A stretch of 64,000 bases of DNA from Porcipelethomonas sp964621265 (GTDB lineage: Bacteria > Bacillota > Clostridia > Oscillospirales > Ruminococcaceae), in NCBI GenBank assembly GCA_964621265.1, contig CAZULQ010000003.1, positions 1-64,000 of the forward strand. Direction: 5' to 3'. Both the position numbers and the translations under genes were made by a program. The notes beneath the pieces were generated by a model. The model was not told where the DNA came from, made no database searches, and saw only the letters and a list, made by a program, of their open reading frames with translations. Positions 51,759 through 59,466 of the stretch are shown in pieces. The stretch's first letter is position 1, and each line of letters begins with the position of its first letter.

Positions 51759-52970
51759 TTATGCTGTCGGATATACAGGAAGTGTTATTTCGTAGTCCTC
51801 ACCGCTTGTCGCACGTTTCATTGCATCAATAATATCCTGATGAAGAACGGCGTTTCCGTTGTTTCTGTCAAAGAGTGCAAATGCCTCGCCGTCAAGGCCG
51901 TCGTAGCCGTTGTCCCACCATATCGGAACAATGCCGTTATTATGTGCCGCTCTTGTTACATATTCAACGTAATATCTTCTTGTATCACTATAACCTGCTT
52001 TATTGATTGTTGCACCATATTCACCGATTATAACAGGAATACCGTTGTCAACAAACTTTGCCTTAAGCTGACTGAACTTGTCGTCAACCCAGTCCTCCTG
52101 ACCCCAGCGGTCGTTTGTTCTGCCGCCGACACCCCATGAGTTTCTGCCCTCGCCGGCAAATGTCCATGGGTCGTAATAGTGACATTCAACCATAAGCTTA
52201 TTTTCGGCAGTATCATTCGGGAGTACAAGGTTATTAATAAGATAATCTGCATTTGTATTGTATGACTGGACAATAAGAATTCTGTCCTTATTATTTCCGC
52301 CGCCGTTTCTTACTGTATCAACAAATGCCTGATTCAGTCTGTCTGTAAGCGCTAAGTATTCGTCCTTTGGCTGGTCATAGCCTCTGTGGAATTCGTTCAT
52401 ACCTGCAAAAAGCAGTTTTTCATCATAGTTTTCAAATTTCTTTGCAATCTGTGTCCAGAGCGTTGTAAAGCAGTTTACCATTTCATCTGCATTTGCAGGT
52501 TCAGGTGTAAGCCATGATGATGTTGTATCACTTCCGTCATGGTGGATATTGATGATGCAGTACATATCATTGTTCAGAACGTAATTTACAACCTCATCAA
52601 CCCTGTTCATCCAGTCCTCACGGATTGTATAATTGCTTTCATCGAAATGACCCATCCATGTTACAGGTACTCTTATTGTATTAAAGCCGGCATTTTTCGC
52701 AGCCTTTATAAGGTCCTCCGTAATTTTCGGATTGCCCCAGCAGGTTTCAGAGCCCATGTCAGCGCCCATAGCGTCAAGGCTGTTTCCGACATTCCAGCCG
52801 ATTTTCATTTCCGTGGCTATTTCTGTTGCTGTGATTTCAGACATGCTCTTTACGTCTTCCTTAGCTGATTCCTTTTCAGCTTCAGACACGCCTTCGTCAG
52901 AACAGCCCGACATAAGCGTCAGCCCCATAAGCGCAGCCATTGTGGCTGACAGAATTTTTTTTAGTATCAT
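51759..52970 (-). CDS. GH5 endoglucanase lipoprotein
   Basis: 403 residues. Lipobox M-S-G-C near residue 23 and an acidic linker, then a glycoside hydrolase family 5 domain: MKIGWNVGNSLDAMG near 60, NTIRVPVTW near 98, acid/base Glu in AGMNEF near 192 and nucleophile Glu in VIIGEYGA near 318. The start G-W-N-x-G-N-x-x-D-A suggests subfamily GH5_4. It should cut cellulose, xyloglucan or mixed-linkage glucan at the cell surface. Confidence 0.95.
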   Translation of the reverse strand: MILKKILSATMAALMGLTLMSGCSDEGVSEAEKESAKEDVKSMSEITATEIATEMKIGWNVGNSLDAMGADMGSETCWGNPKITEDLIKAAKNAGFNTIRVPVTWMGHFDESNYTIREDWMNRVDEVVNYVLNNDMYCIINIHHDGSDTTSSWLTPEPANADEMVNCFTTLWTQIAKKFENYDEKLLFAGMNEFHRGYDQPKDEYLALTDRLNQAFVDTVRNGGGNNKDRILIVQSYNTNADYLINNLVLPNDTAENKLMVECHYYDPWTFAGEGRNSWGVGGRTNDRWGQEDWVDDKFSQLKAKFVDNGIPVIIGEYGATINKAGYSDTRRYYVEYVTRAAHNNGIVPIWWDNGYDGLDGEAFALFDRNNGNAVLHQDIIDAMKRATSGEDYEITLPVYPTA

Positions 52971-52996
52971 CTTTTTACCCTCTCTATATTTTTATA

Positions 52997-53413
52997 TTAC
53001 AGATACACCTTCATAATGACGGTTGTACCATGACCGACCTTTGATTTTACAGTCATTTCATCTGTAAAATTCTGCATATTGGTAAAGCCCATACCTTGTC
53101 CGTAGCCTCTTGAACGAAGCTGTTCGTCAGCGGTTGAAAAGCCTTCCTTCATAGCCTCCTCAACGTCGCTGATACCCGGACCTTTATCCGTAAGCGTCAT
53201 AACAATAGATTCGTCGGTGATTTCAACAGTAATTTCGCCGCCGTTTGCGTGAATAATCATGTTAATTTCACCCTGATAAAGCGCATGGGAAACACGACGT
53301 ATAATTTCAGGGTCAATTTCAAGCTCATGAAGTCGTCCTCTTACCTTATCGGAGACCTCGCCTGCATTAATAAAATCATCGGATTCTACGTTATATTTTA
53401 ATGTTTCGTTCAT
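52997..53413 (-). CDS. Anti-sigma-factor-type HATPase (SpoIIAB/RsbW-like)
   Basis: 138 residues with the GHKL ATPase boxes of anti-sigma kinases: an N-box region around HALYQGEINMIIHA, D-K-G-P-G-I-S-D near 92 and GYGQGMGFTNM near 118. In many Clostridia this gene lies inside or beside operons for [FeFe] hydrogenases and NuoE/F-like subunits; here it is 1.1 kb from hydrogenase genes on the other strand. Its partner is not evident in the window. Confidence 0.82.
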   Translation of the reverse strand: MNETLKYNVESDDFINAGEVSDKVRGRLHELEIDPEIIRRVSHALYQGEINMIIHANGGEITVEITDESIVMTLTDKGPGISDVEEAMKEGFSTADEQLRSRGYGQGMGFTNMQNFTDEMTVKSKVGHGTTVIMKVYL

Positions 53414-53479
53414 ATAAACACCCCCGCTTTCTTTCTATCTTTATTATAACAGAAAATAATGTAAAAGTAAATATAATTG

Positions 53480-53508
53480 TTGACATAAAATGTTGCATAT
53501 GATATAAT
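53480..53508 (+). promoter_or_regulatory. Consensus sigma-A promoter for pnuC
   Basis: Perfect TTGACA (53480-53485) and TATAAT (53503-53508) with a 17-base spacer. Transcription should start near 53515, leaving a leader of about 105 bases before the pnuC ATG. Confidence 0.9.
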
Positions 53509-53514
53509 CTTTAC

Positions 53515-53620
53515 AAAGAATATTGTACTGCCACCGGGTAGTGTGCTTTAGGCACTCATGCGACATGTCGTTAGGTCTTTGAAGATATGTCACATGAGTG
53601 CCTTTTTTGGAGGTAACACA
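53515..53620 (+). promoter_or_regulatory. pnuC leader with terminator-like switch
   Basis: The leader contains a long stem GGCACTCATG (53551-53560) with CATGAGTGCC (53593-53602), extended inward by GACAT/ATGTC after one mismatch and followed at once by six T, then the GGAGG ribosome site. Upstream, GTGC (53543-53546) can pair with GCAC (53552-53555) and would break the terminator stem. The arrangement looks like a small riboswitch or attenuator; no known class is recognised. Confidence 0.6.
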
Positions 53621-54325
53621 ATGACATTAAAAAGAATCACATCATATTTTTCAAAAACTGAAATCATTTTATGGTGCAGCTCAGTACTGCTGATTATAAC
53701 ATCATTTGCTTTGTTTGACAGAGAGAATTTCTTCACTCTCGCAGCGTCGCTCATAGGCGTGACCTCACTGATATTCAACGCAAAGGGTAATCCCGCAGGA
53801 CAGGCACTCATGATTATATTCAGTCTGATTTACGGTTATATATCATACTCATTTGCCTATTACGGCGAAATGATAACCTATGTCGGTATGACAGGACCCA
53901 TGGCGGCATTTGCACTGATTACATGGCTGCGCAATCCTTCTGTGAAGGGCAAGGCAGAAGTCAGGGTAAACCGCATAAATCGTAAGGAACTGATTTTTTC
54001 ATGCGCTCTTACTGTTGCTGTCACAGTCATTTTCTATTTCATTCTCAAAGCGTTTAATACCGCAAGCCTGTGGCTCAGTACCGTTTCAGTAACAACAAGC
54101 TTTCTTGCTGTTTATCTTACATTCAGACGTGACCCTCACTTCGCACTTGCATATGCCTCAAACGATATTGTGCTGATTGCGCTTTGGACAATTGCCGCAA
54201 TTGAAGATATTTCATATATCTCGGTTATAATCTGTTTTATAGTTTTCCTTATAAACGATGTATACGGATTTATGAACTGGAAAAAGATTGAACAACGTCA
54301 GAATTTATTGTCCACAGCGACATAA
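53621..54325 (+). CDS. pnuC: PnuC-family nicotinamide riboside/vitamin transporter
   Basis: 234 residues from ATG 53621, which has GGAGG 7 bases upstream; reading the frame further back would enter the leader hairpin. Seven or eight hydrophobic segments, with YYGEMITYVGMTGPMA and INDVYGFMNW, typical of PnuC. PnuC imports nicotinamide riboside for NAD synthesis by facilitated diffusion. A location next to an NADH-linked hydrogenase is functionally reasonable but may be chance. Confidence 0.88.
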   Translation: MTLKRITSYFSKTEIILWCSSVLLIITSFALFDRENFFTLAASLIGVTSLIFNAKGNPAGQALMIIFSLIYGYISYSFAYYGEMITYVGMTGPMAAFALITWLRNPSVKGKAEVRVNRINRKELIFSCALTVAVTVIFYFILKAFNTASLWLSTVSVTTSFLAVYLTFRRDPHFALAYASNDIVLIALWTIAAIEDISYISVIICFIVFLINDVYGFMNWKKIEQRQNLLSTAT

Positions 54326-54529
54326 ATTTCCTGCGCATTCTAATCTTAAAAATATTGGATAACTTTTTGTCAATCTTTGTGACGAAATTAACAATATTGT
54401 CGAAAAATCATAATTTATGTTGTCAAATATCATGCATATAGTCTAATGGATTTTTTTTGTGAAATGTGCTATAATTAAGGTCAGATATTTATGCAAATTT
54501 TTATATCTAAGTTTATTTGGGAGGTCAAT
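54326..54529 (+). promoter_or_regulatory. Promoter region of the hydrogenase operon
   Basis: AT-rich 204-base spacer without a gene. An extended -10 TGCTATAAT ends at 54475 with a poor -35, followed by a leader to the GGGAGG before the first ATG. A Rex-like half-site (AATTAACAA) near 54386 hints at NADH-dependent control but the second half is missing. Confidence 0.5.
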
Positions 54530-55027
54530 ATGAGCAATAATTCATCTACGGTTCCATTCAACGGAACTCCGGCTCAGAAAGAAGAACTTTTAAAGGTAAT
54601 TGCTGATCACAAGGACGACAAGGGTGCTTTAATGCCTGTCCTTCAGAAGGCACAGGATATCTATGGATATCTTCCTATCGAAGTTCAGACAATCATTTCT
54701 GAAGAAATGAACATTCCGCTTGAGAAGGTTTACGGAGTAGTAACATTCTATTCACAGTTCTCACTCAATCCAAAGGGTAAGTATCGTATCTCAGTCTGTC
54801 TTGGTACTGCCTGCTACGTTAAGGGTGCCGGCGACATCTACACTAAGCTTCAGGAAAAGCTTGGTATCGGCGATGGTGGCTGCACTCCGGACGGAAAGTT
54901 CTCACTTGAAGCATGCCGTTGTATCGGCGCCTGCGGTCTTGCACCAGTATTAACAGTCAACGACGAGGTTTACGGACGTCTTACTGTTGATGATGTTGAT
55001 TCAATCCTTGCAAAGTATGCAGAATAA
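54530..55027 (+). CDS. hydC: Electron-bifurcating hydrogenase, NuoE-like subunit
   Basis: 165 residues from ATG 54530 with GGGAGG upstream. The thioredoxin-like [2Fe-2S] domain has the four-cysteine pattern: C in VCLGTACY (two) and C-R-C-I-G-A-C-G near 127-134. This subunit carries electrons between the NuoF-like and hydrogenase subunits. Followed by the NuoF-like gene after 33 bases, with its own AGGAGG. Codon use is strongly biased, as in highly expressed genes. Confidence 0.93.
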   Translation: MSNNSSTVPFNGTPAQKEELLKVIADHKDDKGALMPVLQKAQDIYGYLPIEVQTIISEEMNIPLEKVYGVVTFYSQFSLNPKGKYRISVCLGTACYVKGAGDIYTKLQEKLGIGDGGCTPDGKFSLEACRCIGACGLAPVLTVNDEVYGRLTVDDVDSILAKYAE

Positions 55028-55060
55028 GTTTCAATTAATACCAATTTAGGAGGTCAATTT

Positions 55061-56938
55061 ATGAAAACTCTTGAAGAACTCAAGGTTATCAGAGAAGCTA
55101 TGCAGGGCGAGGTTGCACTGAGATCTCACGGCGACGCTTCATCTAAATATGAAAGACATGTTCTTGTCTGCGGTGGTACAGGCTGTACATCATCAGGCTC
55201 TATGAAGATTATTGAAGCTCTTGAATCAGAGCTTGAAAAGAACGGTCTTACAGAAAAGGTTCAGATCGTAAAGACTGGTTGTTTCGGTCTTTGTGCTCTC
55301 GGTCCTATCATGATCGTATATCCTGAAGGTTCATTCTATTCAATGATTCAGCCAGAAAACGTTGCTAAAATCGTTGAAGAACACCTTGTAGGCGGAACTC
55401 CTGTTAAGGAATTCCTTTATGACGAAACAGTTAACGGTGACGAAATCAAGTCACTTGATGAAACTGCTTTCTATAAGAAGCAGCAGAGAATAGCACTCAG
55501 AAACTGTGGTGTTATCAATCCTGAAAATATTGAAGAATACATCGGCGAAGGCGGCTACCAGGCTCTCGGTAAGGCTCTTACAGAAATGAAGCCTGAAGAC
55601 GTTATCCAGACAATCCTCGACAGTGGTCTCCGCGGCAGAGGCGGCGGCGGCTTCCCAACAGGTATGAAGTGGAAGCTCGCAAGAGAAATCGTTAAGGATG
55701 CAGACCAGAAGTACGTTTGCTGTAACGCCGACGAAGGTGACCCGGGTGCATTCATGGACCGTTCAGTTCTCGAAGGTGACCCACACGTTGTTCTCGAAGC
55801 TATGGCTATTGCAGGTTATGCTATCGGTGCTACACAGGGTTACATCTATGTTCGTGCTGAATACCCAATCGCTGTTGAACGTCTCGAAATCGCTATCAAG
55901 CAGGCTCGTGAATACGGCGTTCTCGGTAACAACATCTTCGGCACAGGCTTCTCATTTGACATCGGTCTCAGACTCGGTGCCGGTGCGTTCGTATGTGGTG
56001 AAGAAACAGCCCTCATGACTTCAATCGAAGGTAACAGAGGTGAACCACGTCCACGTCCTCCATTCCCTGCTGAAAAGGGTCTTTATGGCAAGCCAACAAT
56101 CCTTAATAACGTTGAAACATACGCAAACATTCCTCAGATCATCTTAAATGGTGCTGACTGGTTTGCAGGTATGGGTACAGAAAAGTCAAAGGGTACTAAG
56201 GTATTCGCTCTCGGTGGTAAGATCAACAACACAGGTCTCGTTGAAGTTCCTATGGGTACAACACTCAGAACTGTTATTGAAGAAATCGGTGGCGGTATTC
56301 CTAACGGAAAGAAGTTCAAGGCTGCTCAGACAGGTGGTCCTTCAGGCGGTTGTATCCCTGCTGATCACATGGACGTTGAAATCGACTACGATAACCTCAT
56401 CGCTCTCGGTTCAATGATGGGTTCAGGTGGTCTTATCGTTATGGACGAAGACAACTGTATGGTTGACATCGCTAAGTTCTTCCTTGAATTTACAGTTGAT
56501 GAATCATGCGGTAAGTGTACACCATGCCGTATCGGTACAAAGCGTATGTACGAAATGCTCGACAAGATTACAAAGGGTCAGGCTACTCTTGAAGATATCG
56601 ACAAGCTCGAAGAGCTTTGCTACTACATCAAGGCTAACTCACTCTGTGGTCTTGGTCAGACTGCTCCAAACCCTGTTCTTTCAACTCTGCGTTACTTCAG
56701 AGATGAATACATCGCTCACGTTGTTGACAAGAAGTGTCCAGCCGGCGTATGTAAGGATCTCCTCAGCTTTGAAATCATTGCTGATAAGTGTAAGGGCTGT
56801 ACAATGTGTGCAAGAGTATGTCCTGCAGGTGCTATTGAAGGTACAGTTAAGCAGCCTCACGTTATTGACAAGGACAAGTGTCTGAAGTGCGGAGCTTGTA
56901 TCGAAAAGTGTAAGTTCGGTGCAATCGTCAAGAAATAA
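55061..56938 (+). CDS. hydB: Electron-bifurcating hydrogenase, NuoF-like NADH-binding subunit
   Basis: 625 residues. The N-terminal thioredoxin-like [2Fe-2S] domain (GGTGCTSSG, then TGCFGLC), the NADH/FMN domain with GLRGRGGGGFPTG near 190 and GEETALMTSIEGNRGEPRPRPPFP near 310, an SLBB-like region, a [4Fe-4S] motif SCGKCTPCRIGT near 480 and a C-terminal two-[4Fe-4S] ferredoxin domain (CKGCTMCARVCPAG and CLKCGACIEKCKFG). With HydA and HydC it couples oxidation of NADH and reduced ferredoxin to H2 production. Confidence 0.95.
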   Translation: MKTLEELKVIREAMQGEVALRSHGDASSKYERHVLVCGGTGCTSSGSMKIIEALESELEKNGLTEKVQIVKTGCFGLCALGPIMIVYPEGSFYSMIQPENVAKIVEEHLVGGTPVKEFLYDETVNGDEIKSLDETAFYKKQQRIALRNCGVINPENIEEYIGEGGYQALGKALTEMKPEDVIQTILDSGLRGRGGGGFPTGMKWKLAREIVKDADQKYVCCNADEGDPGAFMDRSVLEGDPHVVLEAMAIAGYAIGATQGYIYVRAEYPIAVERLEIAIKQAREYGVLGNNIFGTGFSFDIGLRLGAGAFVCGEETALMTSIEGNRGEPRPRPPFPAEKGLYGKPTILNNVETYANIPQIILNGADWFAGMGTEKSKGTKVFALGGKINNTGLVEVPMGTTLRTVIEEIGGGIPNGKKFKAAQTGGPSGGCIPADHMDVEIDYDNLIALGSMMGSGGLIVMDEDNCMVDIAKFFLEFTVDESCGKCTPCRIGTKRMYEMLDKITKGQATLEDIDKLEELCYYIKANSLCGLGQTAPNPVLSTLRYFRDEYIAHVVDKKCPAGVCKDLLSFEIIADKCKGCTMCARVCPAGAIEGTVKQPHVIDKDKCLKCGACIEKCKFGAIVKK

Positions 56939-56953
56939 TGGAGGAATAGTTTA

Positions 56954-58702
56954 ATGGAAAATATTAATCTTAAAATAAATGGTGTTGCAGTTACAGCACC
57001 TAAGGGTTCTACTATTCTTGAAGCAGCCCGTATGGCAAACATCGATATTCCTACACTCTGCTGGCTCAAGGATATCAACGAAATCGGCGCATGCCGTATC
57101 TGCGTTGTTGAAGTAAACGAAGGAAGAGGCTTCAGAATTGCCGCTTCATGCGTATACCCAATCAGCGAAGGTATGGAGGTTCTCACAAATTCTCCTAAGA
57201 TTATCGAATCAAGAAAGAAGACTCTCCAGCTTATCCTTTCTAACCACGACAGAAAGTGCCTCTCATGTGTAAGAAGCGCTAACTGTGAACTTCAGAAGCT
57301 CGCTCGTGACTTAGGTCTCGATGATGAATGCTACTACGAAGGCGAAAAGACAGAATTTGAAATTGATAATTCTGCTGCACATATGTATCGTGATAACAAC
57401 AAGTGTATCCTTTGCAGACGCTGCTCAGCTGTTTGTGAAAAGGTACAGGGTATCGGCGTTATCGGTGCTAATGAGAGAGGTTTCAAGACAAATATTGCAA
57501 GTGCATTTGAAATGGGTCTCGGCGAAACAAGCTGTGTATCATGTGGCCAGTGTATCGCTGTATGTCCTGTTGGTGCTATTTCAGAAAAGGACAACACAAA
57601 GGAAGTATTCGAAGCTATTGCTGATCCGGAAAAGTATGTAGTTGTTCAGGCAGCTCCTGCTGTAAGAGCAGCTCTCGGTGAAGCTTTCGGTCTCCCAATC
57701 GGTACAGACGTTGAAGGCAAGATGGCTGCAGCTCTCAGAAGACTCGGCTTTAACAAGGTATTCGATACAAACTTCTCTGCTGACCTTACAATCATGGAAG
57801 AAGCTCACGAATTCCTCGACAGAGTTAAGAACGGCGGCAAGCTTCCACTTATCACATCATGTTCACCAGGTTGGGTTAAGTTCTGTGAACACTACTACCC
57901 AGACATGACTGAAAATCTTTCAAGCTGTAAGTCACCTCAGCAGATGTTTGGTGCAATCGCTAAGACATACTTTGCTGAAAAGGAAGGTATTGATCCTAAG
58001 AACATCGTTTCTGTAAGTATCATGCCATGTACAGCTAAGAAGTTCGAAATCGGACGTGACGATCAGGATGCAGCAGGTGTACCTGATGTAGATTACGCTC
58101 TCACAACAAGAGAACTCGCAAGAATGATCGAACGTGCAGGCATCAAGTTCCTCGACCTTCCTGAAGAAGGCTTTGACGATCCACTGGGTCAGTCAACAGG
58201 TGCTGCTGTTATCTTCGGTGCAACAGGCGGTGTTATGGAAGCTGCTCTCAGAACAGCTGTTGAAGAACTCACAGGTGAAACTCTCCCTGCAGTTGAATTT
58301 ACAGCAGTTCGTGGTACTGATGGCATCAAGGAAGCTTCATATGACGTTGCTGGTATGAACGTTAAGGTTGCAGTTGCAAGTGGTCTTGCTAACGCAAGAG
58401 AACTCCTTGACAAGGTTAAGAGCGGCGAAGCTGATTACCAGTTCATCGAAATCATGGGATGTCCTGGCGGTTGTGTAAACGGCGGTGGTCAGCCACAGCA
58501 GCCTGCAAGCGTTAGAAACTTTACTGATCTCAGAGCACTCCGTGCTAAGGTTCTTTACGATATCGACGAAAACAGACCAATCAGAAAGTCTCACGAAAAC
58601 CCAGCTATCCAGGCACTCTACAAGGATTACCTTGGCGAACCTGGCAGCCACAAGGCTCATGAGCTTCTCCACACAACATATGTAAAGAGAACAATCAACT
58701 AA
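56954..58702 (+). CDS. hydA: [FeFe] hydrogenase catalytic subunit
   Basis: 582 residues. N-terminal [2Fe-2S] ferredoxin domain (CWLKDINEIGACRIC), a His-Cys cluster motif, two [4Fe-4S] clusters (CILCRRCSAVC and CVSCGQCIAVCPVG) and the H-cluster domain with all three signatures: TSCSPGWVKFCE near 297, MPCTAKKFE near 358 and MGCPGGCVNGGGQP near 500. Length and domain set match the catalytic subunit of trimeric bifurcating hydrogenases. It starts 15 bases after the NuoF-like stop behind GGAGGAAT. H2 production here disposes of electrons from sugar fermentation. Confidence 0.96.
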   Translation: MENINLKINGVAVTAPKGSTILEAARMANIDIPTLCWLKDINEIGACRICVVEVNEGRGFRIAASCVYPISEGMEVLTNSPKIIESRKKTLQLILSNHDRKCLSCVRSANCELQKLARDLGLDDECYYEGEKTEFEIDNSAAHMYRDNNKCILCRRCSAVCEKVQGIGVIGANERGFKTNIASAFEMGLGETSCVSCGQCIAVCPVGAISEKDNTKEVFEAIADPEKYVVVQAAPAVRAALGEAFGLPIGTDVEGKMAAALRRLGFNKVFDTNFSADLTIMEEAHEFLDRVKNGGKLPLITSCSPGWVKFCEHYYPDMTENLSSCKSPQQMFGAIAKTYFAEKEGIDPKNIVSVSIMPCTAKKFEIGRDDQDAAGVPDVDYALTTRELARMIERAGIKFLDLPEEGFDDPLGQSTGAAVIFGATGGVMEAALRTAVEELTGETLPAVEFTAVRGTDGIKEASYDVAGMNVKVAVASGLANARELLDKVKSGEADYQFIEIMGCPGGCVNGGGQPQQPASVRNFTDLRALRAKVLYDIDENRPIRKSHENPAIQALYKDYLGEPGSHKAHELLHTTYVKRTIN

Positions 58703-58728
58703 TATAGCCTTAAAGCTTATATATAAAA

Positions 58729-58754
58729 TACCGTTCCGATTGGAACGGTATTTT
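58729..58754 (+). terminator. Terminator of the hydrogenase operon
   Basis: ATACCGTTCC pairs with GGAACGGTAT with a short GATT loop, followed by T5, 26 bases after the hydA stop. Confidence 0.85.
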
Positions 58755-58824
58755 TTATTGAACAAATTTGGAAATTATGTTATAATTAATAGAAACATAA
58801 ATTATCCGATAGTGGAGGATTGTC

Positions 58825-59409
58825 ATGAAAAGTATTAAAGTTGCTGTTGTCTTTATATTGTCAATACTACTTAGTGCCTGTAAATTTGAAATTCACCCAG
58901 TTACAAAAGAAAGCTATACGATAGCCAATAATTCTGGGGAATATTATAATATTGAATACGCAAAAGTTAAAAGTTCATGGAATGGTACAGAGCATATTAA
59001 TTTTGTCATTTCCGATTTGAAATTTGATTCAGAAGAAGAAATAATATGGTATACTGAAGACACAGATTATGATTATCCTGATATTAATATGTTGAAGCCT
59101 CAAAAAATATTATACCTATATCATACAAATGATTATAGATGTTATTATTTATCATATGAATTGGGTGATTCCATTATAATATCCGGTGACCAGGATTTTA
59201 TAGAGTTCTATTCACATAAAATCGATATTAATATTGAAGATACACCTGAGTTGGATAGTGTTTATCGTGAGGACTATATAAAAATAGCCAACGATTTAAG
59301 AAAAAACTACACAAAATCCGAGCTTAGAGAGGAATTTGAAAAATGCGGGTATGATTATCGCAATATTCTCTTTTTATATGACTTACCTATGCTCGAACCG
59401 CCTTTCTAA
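58825..59409 (+). CDS. Hypothetical lipoprotein
   Basis: 194 residues. Lipobox L-S-A-C near residue 19 followed by a mature domain rich in Tyr, Asp and Ile, with no recognised motif. GTGGAGG upstream supports the ATG. Its codon use is AT-rich in contrast to the adjacent hydrogenase genes. It stands alone between two terminators and could be an immunity-like or small envelope lipoprotein, but nothing decides this. Confidence 0.7.
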   Translation: MKSIKVAVVFILSILLSACKFEIHPVTKESYTIANNSGEYYNIEYAKVKSSWNGTEHINFVISDLKFDSEEEIIWYTEDTDYDYPDINMLKPQKILYLYHTNDYRCYYLSYELGDSIIISGDQDFIEFYSHKIDINIEDTPELDSVYREDYIKIANDLRKNYTKSELREEFEKCGYDYRNILFLYDLPMLEPPF

Positions 59410-59417
59410 AAATATTC

Positions 59418-59453
59418 CGGGTCGTAAATTATAACTGACCCGGAATATTTTTA
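59418..59453 (+). terminator. Terminator between convergent genes
   Basis: TCCGGGTC...GACCCGGA stem around a spacer (CGTAAATTATAACT), followed by ATATTTTTATATA. It separates the lipoprotein gene from the convergent 756-residue gene. Confidence 0.7.
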
Positions 59454-59466
59454 TATAGTTTGAAAG

